This document shows, in pieces, positions 52,449 to 61,111 of a stretch of 64,000 bases of DNA. The DNA comes from DATBLY01 sp963705545. Its GTDB lineage: Bacteria; Actinomycetota; UBA4738; HRBIN12. Numbering within the stretch: position 1 is the stretch's first letter; each line of letters starts with the position of its first letter. Both the position numbers and the translations under genes were made by a program. The notes beneath the pieces are model-generated. The model saw nothing but the letters and a program-made list of their open reading frames with translations. It was not told where the DNA came from and ran no database searches. The stretch covers positions 186,001 through 250,000 of the forward strand of contig CAVPJX010000004.1 in the NCBI GenBank assembly GCA_963705545.1, read 5' to 3'.

Positions 52449-54719
52449 GGACCTCGACGCGCGAGGCGCGCCGGATCGCCGTCCGTGGCGTCGTGCAGGG
52501 GGTGGGGTTCCGGCCGTTCGTGTGGCGCCTCGCCGATCGATACGGCGTCACGGGCTGGGTCCGCAACGCGGACGGCGTGGTGGAGATCCACGCGGAGGGG
52601 ACGGCGGACGGGCTGGACGCGTTCGCGGCCGATCTCCTCGCCTCGCCGCCGCCCCTCGCCGTCGTCGACGACGTGGCCTGGTCGGTCGCGCCCCTCGAAG
52701 GGCACGCGGAGTTCGCCGTCGACGCGAGCGTGTCCGGCGCGGGCTCCGAGCGGCTCGTCCCGCCCGACGTCGCCACGTGCTCCGCCTGCCTGGGCGACCT
52801 GTTCGATCCGCAGGACCGCCGGTTCCGCTATCCCTTCGTGAACTGCACCGATTGCGGGCCGCGGTTCACGATCATCGAGCGCGCTGCCGTACGACCGGGC
52901 GCGCACCTCGATGCGGGCGTTCCCGATGTGCGACGAGTGCCGTCGCGAGTACGAGGACCCGTCGGATCGCCGGTTCCACGCCGAACCGGTCGCGTGTCCG
53001 GCGTGCGGCCCGCGGGTCGAGCTCCGCGACGGCGATGGTCGCTCCTCGCCGACCGGCGACGTGATCGACCGCGTCGCCGCGCTCCTCGCCGACGGCGCCA
53101 TCGTCGCGATCAAGGGCCTCGGTGGGTTCCACCTCGCGTGCGACGCGACCGACGCACGTGTCGTCCGCCGGCTCCGCGGGCGGAAGCGGCGGCCGGACAA
53201 GCCGTTCGCGGTGATGGTGCCTGACCTGGACGCGGCGCGCGCGTGGTTCGAGCCGACGACGGCCGAGGAGGCGGCGCTCGGGTCGTGGCGCGCTCCGATC
53301 GTCCTCGTGCGCGACCGCGGCCGGCTGGCGGCCGGCGTCGCCCCGGGCCATCGACGGTCCGGCGCGATGCTGCCGGCGACGCCGCTGCACCATCTGCTGC
53401 TCCGGGCGGTCGACGGACCCCTCGTGATGACGAGCGGGAACGCGGCCGACGAGCCGATCTGCATCGCGAACGAGGAGGCCCTGGAGCGCCTGGCGGGCGT
53501 CGCCGACGCCTTCGTGCTGCACGACCGGGACATCGTGGCGCGGTACGACGATCCGGTCGTCTGGGTCCGGCCGGGCGACGACCGTCCGTCGGTCGCCCGG
53601 CGTGCTCGGTCGTTCGCGCCTTCGGCGTTCGAGCTCGCGACGCCCGCGCGCGAGGCGGTCCTCGGCGTCGGGGCCGAGCTCCACGGCGCGTTCTGCCTGG
53701 CGGCGGGCTCGCGCGCGTTCCTCTCGCAGCACCTCGGCGACCTGGACAGCGAGGAGGCGATGGCCGCGTTCGGCGTCGCGCTCGACCGGCACCGCGCGAT
53801 CTTCGGAGTCGATCCGACGCTCGTCGCCCACGACCGGCATCCCGACCTGCTGACCACGAGGTTCGCCGAGTCGCTCGGCCTGCCGGCCGTCGCGGTCCAG
53901 CACCATCACGCCCACGTCGCGGCGACGATGGCCGAGCACCGGCTGGACGGGGAGGTGCTCGGCGTCGCGTTCGACGGGCTCGGGCTGGGCGACGACGGCG
54001 CGATCTGGGGCGGGGAGCTGCTGCGCTGCAGCGCCGCGACCTCCACCCGGATCGGGCGCCTCCGCCCGGTCCGACAGCCGGGCGGCGACGCCGCCACGCG
54101 CCACCCGTGGCGCATGGCGCTGGCCTTCGCCGCGGCCGTCGGGATGCACGACGAGGTCGCGTCCCGGCTGGGCGTCTCCGACGGCGAGGCCGCGATCGTC
54201 CGCGGCCAGCTGGACTCCGGCCTCGCGGCGCCGTGGACCAGCTCCGCGGGGCGGCTGTTCGACGCCGTCGCCGCGGTGCTCGGCGCGTGCCGCGACGCGA
54301 CCTACGAGGGCCAGCCCGCGATCTTGCTCGAGCAGCTGGCCTCCGGGATCGCGCCCGAGCCGCGCTACCGCGTGCCGGTCGAGACCGTCGACGGCTTGAT
54401 CGAGATCGACACGCACGACCTGTTCGCCGCGCTCCTGGCCCGTGCGCGCGAGCCGGCTCCGGCGACCGCCGCCTGGTTCCACGCCGTCCTCGCGGAGGCC
54501 ACGGCGCGGGCCTGCGCGCTGGCCCGGGAACGCACGGGGCTCGACCGGGCGGTCCTCGGCGGGGGCGTCTTCCACAACGACCGGTTCACCACCGAGCTGG
54601 TGCGCCGGTTGACGGGAACCGGCTTCCGTGTGTTCCTACCCCGGGACGTGCCGGTCGGTGACGGGGGGATCGCGCTCGGCCAGGTCCTCGTCGCGACCGC
54701 GCGCAGGGAGGCGAGCTGA
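52445..54719 (+). CDS. hypF: Carbamoyltransferase HypF, one frameshift
   Basis: 757 residues if repaired. It makes the cyanide ligand precursor from carbamoyl phosphate. Acylphosphatase domain (VVQGVGFRPFVWRLADRYG), first zinc finger (CSACLGDLFDP, CTDCGPRFTII), then a break near 52883 with one base too many. The second frame gives MCDECRREYEDP and CPACGP, the YrdC-like domain (VAIKGLGGFHLACDA) and the Kae1-like C-terminus (GVAFDGLGLGDDGAIWGGE, RAVLGGGVFHNDRF). Removing one base reads ERLPYDRARTSMRAFPMCDE, a normal HypF sequence. All catalytic parts are preserved, so an assembly indel is likelier than inactivation. Overlaps the protease gene by 4 nt. Confidence 0.88.
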
Positions 54720-54720
54720 G

Positions 54721-55002
54721 ATGTGTCTCGGGGTTCCGGGCAAGGTCACCGAGGTCTTCGAGGAGGACGGGATCCGGATGGGGACGGTCGACTTCGGCGG
54801 GATCCAACGCAAGGCCTGCCTGGAGTACGCGCCGGAGGTCGGGCTGGGTCACTACGTCGTGATCCACGTCGGGTTCGCGATCAGCGTGGTCGACGAGGAG
54901 GAGGCGGCTCGGTCGTACGCCCTGCTCAAGGAGATGGACAACCTCGAGAACATCGACCTGCCGCAGGATCCCGACGGCGTCCGTCCGGAGGCGATCGCGT
55001 GA
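54721..55002 (+). CDS. hypC: Hydrogenase maturation chaperone HypC
   Basis: 93 residues starting with the diagnostic MCLGVPGKV; C2 is the iron-binding cysteine left after removal of the initiator methionine. It carries Fe(CN)2CO between HypD and the large subunit. Overlaps hypD by 4 nt. The acidic C-terminus (ALLKEMDNLENIDLPQDP) is normal. Confidence 0.95.
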   Translation: MCLGVPGKVTEVFEEDGIRMGTVDFGGIQRKACLEYAPEVGLGHYVVIHVGFAISVVDEEEAARSYALLKEMDNLENIDLPQDPDGVRPEAIA

Positions 55003-56106
55003 GGTACCTCGACGAGTACCGGGACGACGACGTCGCGCGGTCCCTGCTCGACGAGATCGGGCGCGTGACCACGCGGCCGTGGACGATCATGGAGGTCTGC
55101 GGCGGGCAGACGCACACGCTGATCCGCCAGGGGATCGATCAGCTCCTGCCGCCGAACGTCGAGCTCGTGCACGGTCCGGGATGTCCGGTGTGCGTCACGC
55201 CCGTCGCCCTGATCGACGAGGCGATCGCGATCGCGACAGCGTCCCGACGCGATCCTCTGCTCGTTCGGCGACATGCTCCGCGTCCCGGGCTCGTCCGAGG
55301 ACCTGTTCCACGCGCGGGCGGCGGGGGGTGACGCCCGGGTCGTGTACTCGCCGCTCGACGCGCTCGAGGTCGCGCGGCGCAACCCCGACAAGACGGTCGT
55401 GTTCTTCGCCGTCGGCTTCGAGACGACGGCCCCGGCGAACGCGATGGCCGTCCGCCAGGCGAAGCTCCTGGGCGTCACGAACTTCGCGCTGCTCGTGGCC
55501 CACGTCCTGGTGCCCCCGGCGATCATGGCGATCCTGGTGTCGCCGGGGAACCGCGTGCAGGGGTTCCTCGCACCGGGGCACGTCTGCGCGATCCAGGGGT
55601 GGCGCGAGTACGAGCCGATCGCCCGGGACTTCGGCGTCCCGCTCGTCGTCACCGGCTTCGAGCCGGTGGATCTGTTGGAGGGGATCCGCATGCTCGTCCT
55701 GCAGCTGGAGCAGGGCCGGGCGGAGGTGGAGAACCAGTACGTGCGCGCCGTCCGGCGCGACGGGAACCCGGCCGCGCTCGCGGTCGTCGACGAGGTGTTC
55801 GAGGTCGCGGATCGCGCGTGGCGCGGGATCGGCGTGATCCCCGGGAGCGGCCTGCGCCTGCGCGAGGCGTACGCGGCGCACGATGCCGAGCTGCTGTTCC
55901 CGCGGGCGAGCGGCGTGCCCGCGAGCGAGTCGGAGGTCTGCATCGCCGGCGACGTCCTGCGTGGGCGCGCGAAGCCGCACGACTGCCCGGCGTTCGGGAC
56001 GCTCTGCACGCCCGAGACGCCCCTCGGCGCGCCGATGGTCTCGACCGAGGGAGCCTGCGCCGCCTACTTCCTGGCGGGCCGGACGCGCCAGGAGGCGCCG
56101 GCGTGA
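54999..56106 (+). CDS. hypD: Hydrogenase maturation factor HypD, one frameshift
   Basis: About 368 residues if repaired. Iron-sulfur scaffold on which Fe(CN)2CO is assembled with HypC. The first frame holds EVCGGQTHTLIRQGI and HGPGCPVCVTP. A break at the CCC run 55243-55245 (one C too many) leads to the second frame, where repair gives DAILCSFGDMLRVPGS. Then come VVFFAVGFETTAPANA and the cluster cysteines in EVCIAGDVLRG and HDCPAFGTLCTP. Both sides are well conserved. Last codons overlap hypE (GTGA). Confidence 0.88.
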
Positions 56107-57174
56107 GCGACGTCGAGGCGCGCGAGATCCGGGGGTTCGCGATGCGGTGTCCGGTGCCGCTGCCTCCGGGCGCCTCCGTCCTGCTCGGCCACGGGAGCGG
56201 CGGGAAGCTCACGCAGCAGCTGATCCGCGACCTGTTCATCCCCGCCCTCGGGGCCGACCCCGAGCTCGCGCGCATGGGCGACGCGGCGATCCTGCCGCTG
56301 CCCGACGGCTCCCGGCTCGCCTTCACGACCGACGCGTTCGTCGTGACGCCTGCGTTCTTCCCCGGCGTCGAACATCGGCGAGCTCGCCGTGAACGGAACG
56401 GTGAACGACCTCGCGATGATGGGCGCGGAGCCGCTGGCACTGTCGGCCGCGCTGATCCTCGAGGAGGGACTGGCCTTCGAGCGGCTGGGAGCGATCGTGG
56501 CGTCGATGGCGGACGCGTGCGATCGCGCCGGCGTCCGTCTCGTCACCGGCGACACCAAGGTGGTCGAACGGGGGGCGGCCGACGGCGTGTACATCACGAC
56601 CTCGGGGATCGGGCTGGTCCCGTCAGGGGTGGAGGTGGGGCCGGAGCGGGCGCGACCCGCCGATCAGGTCTTGGTGACCGGGCCGATCGGCTCGCACGGC
56701 GTGGCGGTGATGTCGCGCCGCGCCGGGATCGCGTTCGAGACCGACGTCGTGTCGGACTCCGCCCCGCTCACGTCCGTCGTGCGCGCGATGCTGGCCGCCG
56801 GCGACGTGCGATGCCTACGCGACGCGACCCGAGGCGGTGTGGCGAGCGTCCTGAACGAGCTCGCCGAGGCGAGCGAGGTCTCGATCACCGTTCACGGGAC
56901 CGACGTCCCGGTCCTGCCCGGCGTGTACGCGGCATGCGAGATGCTCGGGCTCGATCCGCTCTACGTCGCGAACGAAGGCGTCGCCGTGGCGATCGTCGCT
57001 CCTGGGGACGCCGAGGCCGTCCTGGCGGCCGCCCGTTCGGATCCGCTCGGCGTGGATGCCCGTGTGGTCGGCGAGGTCGGCGAAGGGCCGGCCGCGGTCC
57101 GGGTGCGCACCGGCCTCGGCGCCACCCGGCCGTTGATCATGCTGGCCGGCGACCAGCTCCCCCGGATCTGCTGA
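56103..57174 (+). CDS. hypE: Hydrogenase maturation factor HypE, one frameshift
   Basis: About 356 residues if repaired. It dehydrates the thiocarboxamide at its C-terminal cysteine to thiocyanate for the CN ligands. LLGHGSGGKLTQQLI at the start, a break near 56370 (one base too many), then NIGELAVNGTVNDLAMMGA, VTGDTKVVERG and the C-terminal LPRIC with the modified cysteine as last residue. The NGTVND and PRIC motifs distinguish it from selenophosphate synthetase. Last of the hyd/hyp genes; hypA and hypB are not in the window. Confidence 0.88.
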
Positions 57175-57177
57175 CCG

Positions 57178-57525
57178 ATGACGTCCGATGAGCGTTTCAT
57201 GGAGCTCGTCGCCGACGCCGTCGAGGCGCTGCCCGACTGGGTCCACGATGTGATGGACAACGTGGAGATCTTCGTCGAGGACGAACCGCCCGACGACGAC
57301 CCGAACCTGCTGGGCCACTACGAGGGCGTCCCGCTCGCGTCGCGTGGGACGAACTACTTCGGCGTCGTACCCGACCGGATCACCCTGTACCGGAGCACGA
57401 TCGAGGCGGAGGCGCGGGGGCGGGAGGACCGGCTCGCGCGGGTGATCGCGCACACGGTGGCGCACGAGGTCGCGCACCACTTCGGGATCGACGACGATCG
57501 GCTCCACGAGATCGGGGCCTACTAG
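57178..57525 (+). CDS. Zincin-like metallopeptidase (PF06262-type)
   Basis: 115 residues. The HExxH zinc motif is AHEVAHHFGIDD near the C-terminus, followed by DDRLHEIGAY. MTSDERFMELVADAVEALPD and FVEDEPPDDD are typical of the small metallopeptidase family of actinobacteria. Its physiological substrate is unknown. It starts 3 nt after hypE and may be read through from the hydrogenase operon, though it is found widely without hydrogenases. Confidence 0.88.
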   Translation: MTSDERFMELVADAVEALPDWVHDVMDNVEIFVEDEPPDDDPNLLGHYEGVPLASRGTNYFGVVPDRITLYRSTIEAEARGREDRLARVIAHTVAHEVAHHFGIDDDRLHEIGAY

Positions 57526-57528
57526 TCC

Positions 57529-58014
57529 GTGTCAGACTACTTGGGGGCGCCGGACGCTCGGGACGAGCGGCTGATGGGCCGCGCCCTCGAGATGGCGCGC
57601 AGCTGCGCGCCCTCGGGCGACGTTCCGGTGGGATGCGTCGTCGTCCGCCGCCGTGACGACCGGGAAGACCTCCTGGCCGCGGCCGGCAACCGACGGGAGG
57701 CCCTCGGCGATCCGACCGCGCACGCCGAGATCCTGGCGCTCCGTGCGGCGGCCGAGGCCGCGGGAGCCTGGCGCCTGGACGGGTGCGAGCTCTACGTGAC
57801 GCTCGAGCCGTGCGCGATGTGCGCCGGGGCGATCGTCCTCGCCCGGGTGGACCGGGTGGTCTTCGGGGCGACGGATCCGAAGGCGGGGTTCGCCGGATCC
57901 CTCGGCGACCTGCTTCGCGACGAGCGTCTGAACCATCGGGTCGAAGTCACCGGCGGGGTCCTCGCCGACGAGAGCGGCGAGCTGCTGCGGGCGTTCTTCC
58001 GCGAGCGTCGTTGA
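57529..58014 (+). CDS. tadA: tRNA-specific adenosine deaminase TadA
   Basis: 161 residues, GTG start 3 nt after the previous stop. It deaminates A34 to inosine in tRNA-Arg(ACG), present here at 36796. Zinc/catalytic motifs: PTAHAEILAL (HAE) and TLEPCAMCAGAI (PCxxC). The size and the ERLNHRVEVTGGVL tail fit TadA rather than other cytidine-deaminase-fold enzymes. Convergent with the cNMP-binding protein. Confidence 0.95.
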   Translation: MSDYLGAPDARDERLMGRALEMARSCAPSGDVPVGCVVVRRRDDREDLLAAAGNRREALGDPTAHAEILALRAAAEAAGAWRLDGCELYVTLEPCAMCAGAIVLARVDRVVFGATDPKAGFAGSLGDLLRDERLNHRVEVTGGVLADESGELLRAFFRERR

Positions 58015-58022
58015 GGTCCGGG

Positions 58023-58412
58023 CTAGCGGGAGAGGCGTTCCTGGATCGCGTCCGTGATCCGCTGGCACACGTCCGGCATCTCCTGGCGCATCGTCTCGAA
58101 CTCGCGCGGCGCCATCACGATCGCCGTCAGCGGCGTCGCCGCCGTCACGGTGGCCGTCCGCCGTTCGTGCTCGACGAGCGCGATCTCGCCGAAGAAGTCC
58201 CCGGGCCCGAGCTGCGTGATCGTGTCGCCGCCCTTCGTGACGTCGGCGAGGCCGTGCTCGATCACGAAGAACTCGTGCGGGAGGCGACCCTCGCCGAGCA
58301 GCTGGTAGCCGGCCGGGACGTCGACCTCGTCGGCCCAGCGGGCGATCCGCTCACGCTCGTCCTTCGAGAGGTCACGGAAGAGCGGGAGCTCCTCGAGTCG
58401 CTTGGCGTCCAC
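58023..58412 (-). CDS. Single-domain cyclic-nucleotide-binding (Crp-like cNMP) protein
   Basis: 129 residues. LEELPLFRDLSKDERERIARW and the phosphate-binding cassette region GPGDFFGEIALVEHERRTATVTA define a cNMP_binding domain with the FGEIAL and RTATV anchor residues. There is no DNA-binding helix-turn-helix, so it is not a Crp transcription factor; it may act as a partner protein or cyclic-nucleotide buffer. The GTG at 58412 has AGGAGG just upstream. Confidence 0.85.
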   Translation of the reverse strand: MDAKRLEELPLFRDLSKDERERIARWADEVDVPAGYQLLGEGRLPHEFFVIEHGLADVTKGGDTITQLGPGDFFGEIALVEHERRTATVTAATPLTAIVMAPREFETMRQEMPDVCQRITDAIQERLSR

Positions 58413-58494
58413 GGTCCTCCTCCTTCCCGGGTCCGGGCATCGTGGCACGGACGGGGTGTCCGGCGCCACCGAGGCCGTTGCTAGACTCGCCGGC

Positions 58495-58584
58495 GGAGGC
58501 GTGCCGGAGCGGACGAACGGGACCGCCTCGAAAGCGGTTAGGGGTCTAATCCACCCCTCACAGGTTCGAATCCTGTCGCCTCCG
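58495..58584 (+). tRNA. tRNA-Ser, anticodon CGA
   Basis: Acceptor GGAGGCG/CGCCTCC, anticodon stem ACCGC/GCGGT with loop CTCGAAA (anticodon CGA, reading UCG), long variable arm, T arm ACAGG-TTCGAAT-CCTGT. TAGACT just upstream is the likely -10 box. Confidence 0.95.
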
Positions 58585-58724
58585 CAAGACGTCGTCCCGT
58601 GCGCGGCGTCCAGCGCACGACGCCGAGGGCCGGCCGCCCAGATCCGATCGGCCGCGGCGGCGGCCGATGTCACCGGAGACCGGGTGGCGACGGCGGTCGC
58701 CACCGGGTCTCTAGAATCGTCCGC

Positions 58725-58811
58725 GGTGGCCTGCCCGAGCGGACGAAGGGGCACGCCTGGAGAGCGTGTAGGGGGGCAACCCTCTCGCGGGTTCGAATCC
58801 CGCGGCCACCG
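58725..58811 (+). tRNA. tRNA-Ser, anticodon GGA
   Basis: Acceptor GGTGGCC/GGCCACC, anticodon stem CACGC/GCGTG with loop CTGGAGA (anticodon GGA, reading UCC and UCU), long variable arm. TAGAAT (58712-58717) is the likely -10 box. With the TGA, GCT and CGA genes, four serine isoacceptors lie in this window. Confidence 0.95.
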
Positions 58812-58814
58812 CTC

Positions 58815-59257
58815 CTAGAGGTCGAGCGCGAGGTGCGTGTACGACTCCTTCACGCGCATCCCCACGCGCTCGTAGAACGTGATCGCGCTCCGATCGGAGT
58901 CGGTCGAGAGCGAGGTCGTCGCGTAGCCGCGATCGAACGAGCGCTGGAACGCGACGTTCAGGAGGGCGCGCGCGAGCCTAGGCCGCGGACGTCCGGGTGG
59001 ACGTCGACCCAGGCGCCCCGTTCGTTCGGCAGGAACGCCCAGCCGATCGGCCGCTCATGGTCCCACACGCCCACCGTGTCCAGCTCCGTGACGACGTCGG
59101 GGAGACGGAGATCGGACGTCAGATCCTCGCGTTCCCACATCGTGAACCCAACGTCGTGCAGCTCGCACGCGTTCGCGAGCGCGACGACGTCGTCGACGTC
59201 GTCGAAGGTGAGCGCACGCGTCGTGAGCTCGGCGGCTATGGGCCCGGGAGCGTCCAT
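58815..59257 (-). CDS. GNAT-type acetyltransferase, one frameshift
   Basis: About 147 residues if repaired. The first frame from ATG 59257 gives TRALTFDDVDDVVALANACE through AWVDVHPDVRGL. Near 58975-58980 one base is missing, and the next frame continues as LARALLNVAFQRSFDRGYAT and ends YERVGMRVKESYTHLALDL. HPDVRGLGLARALL would be the acetyl-CoA-binding motif A. The substrate is unknown. Its start lies inside the 3' end of the upstream HAD gene (21-nt overlap). Confidence 0.75.
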
Positions 59258-59946
59258 CCCGGGCACTGTATCGGCGCCACGGCGCCAGGCGTCCGGTCCA
59301 TCGTCCCCAGCGCCAGGCGGATGTCGTCGAAGTCGTTCCACGGCAGGAAGGGGACGCCGTCCGCGCGACAGGTGTCCACCAGGACGTCCTTAGCGAACGT
59401 CACGTCGGCGTACAGCGCGCCGTACCGATCGGACGGGCCCTCGCCGACGAACGCCACCGGGCCGTGCGCCTGGCGCGCCCGCGTCACGGCCAGGAGCTTG
59501 CAGGTCCCGCAGCCGACGCACTCGGGGTGGGCGCTCACGAAGCGCATCCCGTCCGGGTGCTCGTCGGGACCCCAGCGCTGCTCGTTCGTGACGACCGCGA
59601 CGCCCTCGATCCCGTGGGCCGAGAACAGTGGCTCGATGTAGAACCCGAACCCGTCCGAGGCCACGGTCACCGGAACGTCGTGCGACGCGAGCCACGCGAC
59701 GAACGGCCCGAACGTGGGGTCGATCGGGCAGTGCTCGATCGCGAACGCGAGCATCGTCGCTCGGTCCGCTCCGAGCATCCTGCCCTGCGCGACGATCGTC
59801 TCGCGTGAACCGATCTCGCCGCGTTCCCACGCTGCGTCGTGGTCGCGCCACGAGGGCTGGGCGAAGCGCTCGAGGAGGTGCTCGGCGACGTCGTGCAGGC
59901 AGGCGGTGCCGTCGAAGTCCACGACGACGGCGCCGACCGGGAGCAT
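59236..59946 (-). CDS. HAD-IB-like phosphatase (MtnX/SerB-related)
   Basis: 236 residues. Motif I VVVDFDGTACLHD, motif II TVASDGFGFYIEP, motif III lysine in CGTCKLLAV and motif IV AFVGEGPSDRYGALYAD. The AHPECVGCGTCK stretch, with three cysteines, resembles a conserved segment of MtnX-like phosphatases of the methionine salvage route, but no other salvage gene is nearby, so phosphoserine-type or other substrates remain possible. TAGCCT lies 6 nt before the ATG. Confidence 0.85.
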   Translation of the reverse strand: MLPVGAVVVDFDGTACLHDVAEHLLERFAQPSWRDHDAAWERGEIGSRETIVAQGRMLGADRATMLAFAIEHCPIDPTFGPFVAWLASHDVPVTVASDGFGFYIEPLFSAHGIEGVAVVTNEQRWGPDEHPDGMRFVSAHPECVGCGTCKLLAVTRARQAHGPVAFVGEGPSDRYGALYADVTFAKDVLVDTCRADGVPFLPWNDFDDIRLALGTMDRTPGAVAPIQCPGWTLPGP

Positions 59947-59952
59947 CGCGCC

Positions 59953-59958
59953 AGGCTA
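59953..59958 (-). promoter_or_regulatory. -10 box of the HAD-IB gene (leaderless layout)
   Basis: TAGCCT on the minus strand, 6 nt before the ATG at 59946. Confidence 0.45.
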
Positions 59959-59978
59959 CCTGGGACACTCTCGCGCGC

Positions 59979-60752
59979 ATGGATCTCGAACGAGCCGCGC
60001 AGCGCGTCCGGGACGCGTCGGTCTCGGGGTTCCGGCACCGAGGCGAGTCCGTGACGGGCGGCGAGGTGCTCGAGATCGACGGGCTGGTCCTCTCGCTCAC
60101 GAACCTCCCCGACGCTTCCCTCAACGCGGTGGCGGTCGGATCCGAGCCGCGCGATCCGGAGCGGGCGCTCGCCGACGCCGAGGCCGCCTTCCGGGCGCGC
60201 GGGATGCCGTGGTTCGGGATCGAGCTCGAGCGAGGTGTGCATCCCGCCGTCGAGCAGGCGGCGCGGGACGCCGGACTGACCCTGCTGTTCCGAAGGCCGG
60301 CGCTCGCGGTCGAGCTCGAGCAGCTCCGGTCCGTCTCCGCACCCGAGGGGATCGCGATCGAGGCCGTCCGGGAGGAGGCCGATCTCCACGGTCTGCGCGC
60401 GGTCGAGGTCGAGGCGTTCGGCACGAGGATCGAGGTGGCGGAGGGGTTGATCGGCCGGGCGCTCATCGACCGGCCAGACGCGGCGCCCTGGATCGCTCGC
60501 GACGACGATCGTGCGGTCGGCGAGGCCGTCGGCTTGCTGCTCGACGGCACGGTGGGGGTCTTCGGGGTCGGCGTCCTGAAGCACGCGCGTGGGCGGGGGA
60601 TCGGCGCCGCGCTCACGGTCGCCGCGGCGCGCTCGTTCCCCGACGCGGACCTCGCCTGGCTCGAGCCGAGCGAGCTCGCGGAACCGCTCTACCGCCGGCT
60701 CGGGTTCCGCGCGGTCTCCGACTGGGAGATCTGGGTCCGGCCGCAGGACTGA
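59979..60752 (+). CDS. GNAT-type acetyltransferase
   Basis: 257 residues. The N-terminal half is weakly conserved, perhaps a degenerate GNAT repeat. The C-terminal half has the acetyl-CoA-binding motif GVLKHARGRGIGAALTVAAA and the closing YRRLGFRAVSDWEIW. Substrate unknown. Start at ATG 59979; the frame is open upstream, but that stretch lies antisense to the HAD gene. The hairpin-like stretch 60758-60780 (GTCGG ... CCGAC) may be its terminator, directly before the SRP RNA promoter. Confidence 0.78.
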   Translation: MDLERAAQRVRDASVSGFRHRGESVTGGEVLEIDGLVLSLTNLPDASLNAVAVGSEPRDPERALADAEAAFRARGMPWFGIELERGVHPAVEQAARDAGLTLLFRRPALAVELEQLRSVSAPEGIAIEAVREEADLHGLRAVEVEAFGTRIEVAEGLIGRALIDRPDAAPWIARDDDRAVGEAVGLLLDGTVGVFGVGVLKHARGRGIGAALTVAAARSFPDADLAWLEPSELAEPLYRRLGFRAVSDWEIWVRPQD

Positions 60753-60781
60753 GCGGCGTCGGGCGTGTCCGGCACCCGACG

Positions 60782-60787
60782 TATACT
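60782..60787 (+). promoter_or_regulatory. -10 box of the SRP RNA
   Basis: TATACT, 7 nt before the base-paired 5' end of the RNA at 60795. Confidence 0.55.
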
Positions 60788-60794
60788 CGCCCCC

Positions 60795-61068
60795 GTGACC
60801 GTGCTAGGTGGGGAGCTAGCGGTTCCCTGTACCCGAGATCCGCTTCTGCGGGACTGAATCCCCGCCCGAGGCCCGGATGGTCCGAGGCAGCTCCCGGCAC
60901 GGAGCGTTGATGGTCGGGTCCTACGCGACGCCAACCTGCGAACCCGGTCAGGTCCGGAAGGAAGCAGCCGTAAGCGGGCGCTGGCGGGTGCCGTAGGAGC
61001 GCCTGGCCGGAGCTGCCGGCTGGGGAAGCGCTCGAGTCGTTCGGTGTCGACGGCGGGTGCACGGTCAC
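60795..61068 (+). ncRNA. ffs: Signal recognition particle RNA, large bacterial type
   Basis: The 5' end GTGACCGTGC (60795-60804) pairs perfectly with the 3' end GCACGGTCAC (61059-61068), closing a rod of about 274 nt. The 5' part (GTGCTAGGTGGGGAGCTAGCGG) is the Alu domain seen in Bacillus-type scRNA. The apical S domain contains the conserved GGTCAGGTCCGGAAGGAAGC (60946-60965) with the Ffh-binding internal loop and GGAA tetraloop. It acts with Ffh in co-translational membrane targeting. It lies just upstream of dnaX, as in many bacteria. Confidence 0.93.
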
Positions 61069-61111
61069 CTTTCGTACGCTGCGAACGACGACGGGCGGGC
61101 TGGGGGAGGAC

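Noticed and set aside
56103..57174. hypE region considered as selD (selenophosphate synthetase), which shares the fold
   Set aside because: NGTVND motif, C-terminal PRIC and location after hypD identify HypE.
52445..57174. Programmed +1 frameshifting in hyp genes
   Set aside because: The three sites share no slippery sequence or stimulatory element, and similar indels occur in unrelated genes in the window.
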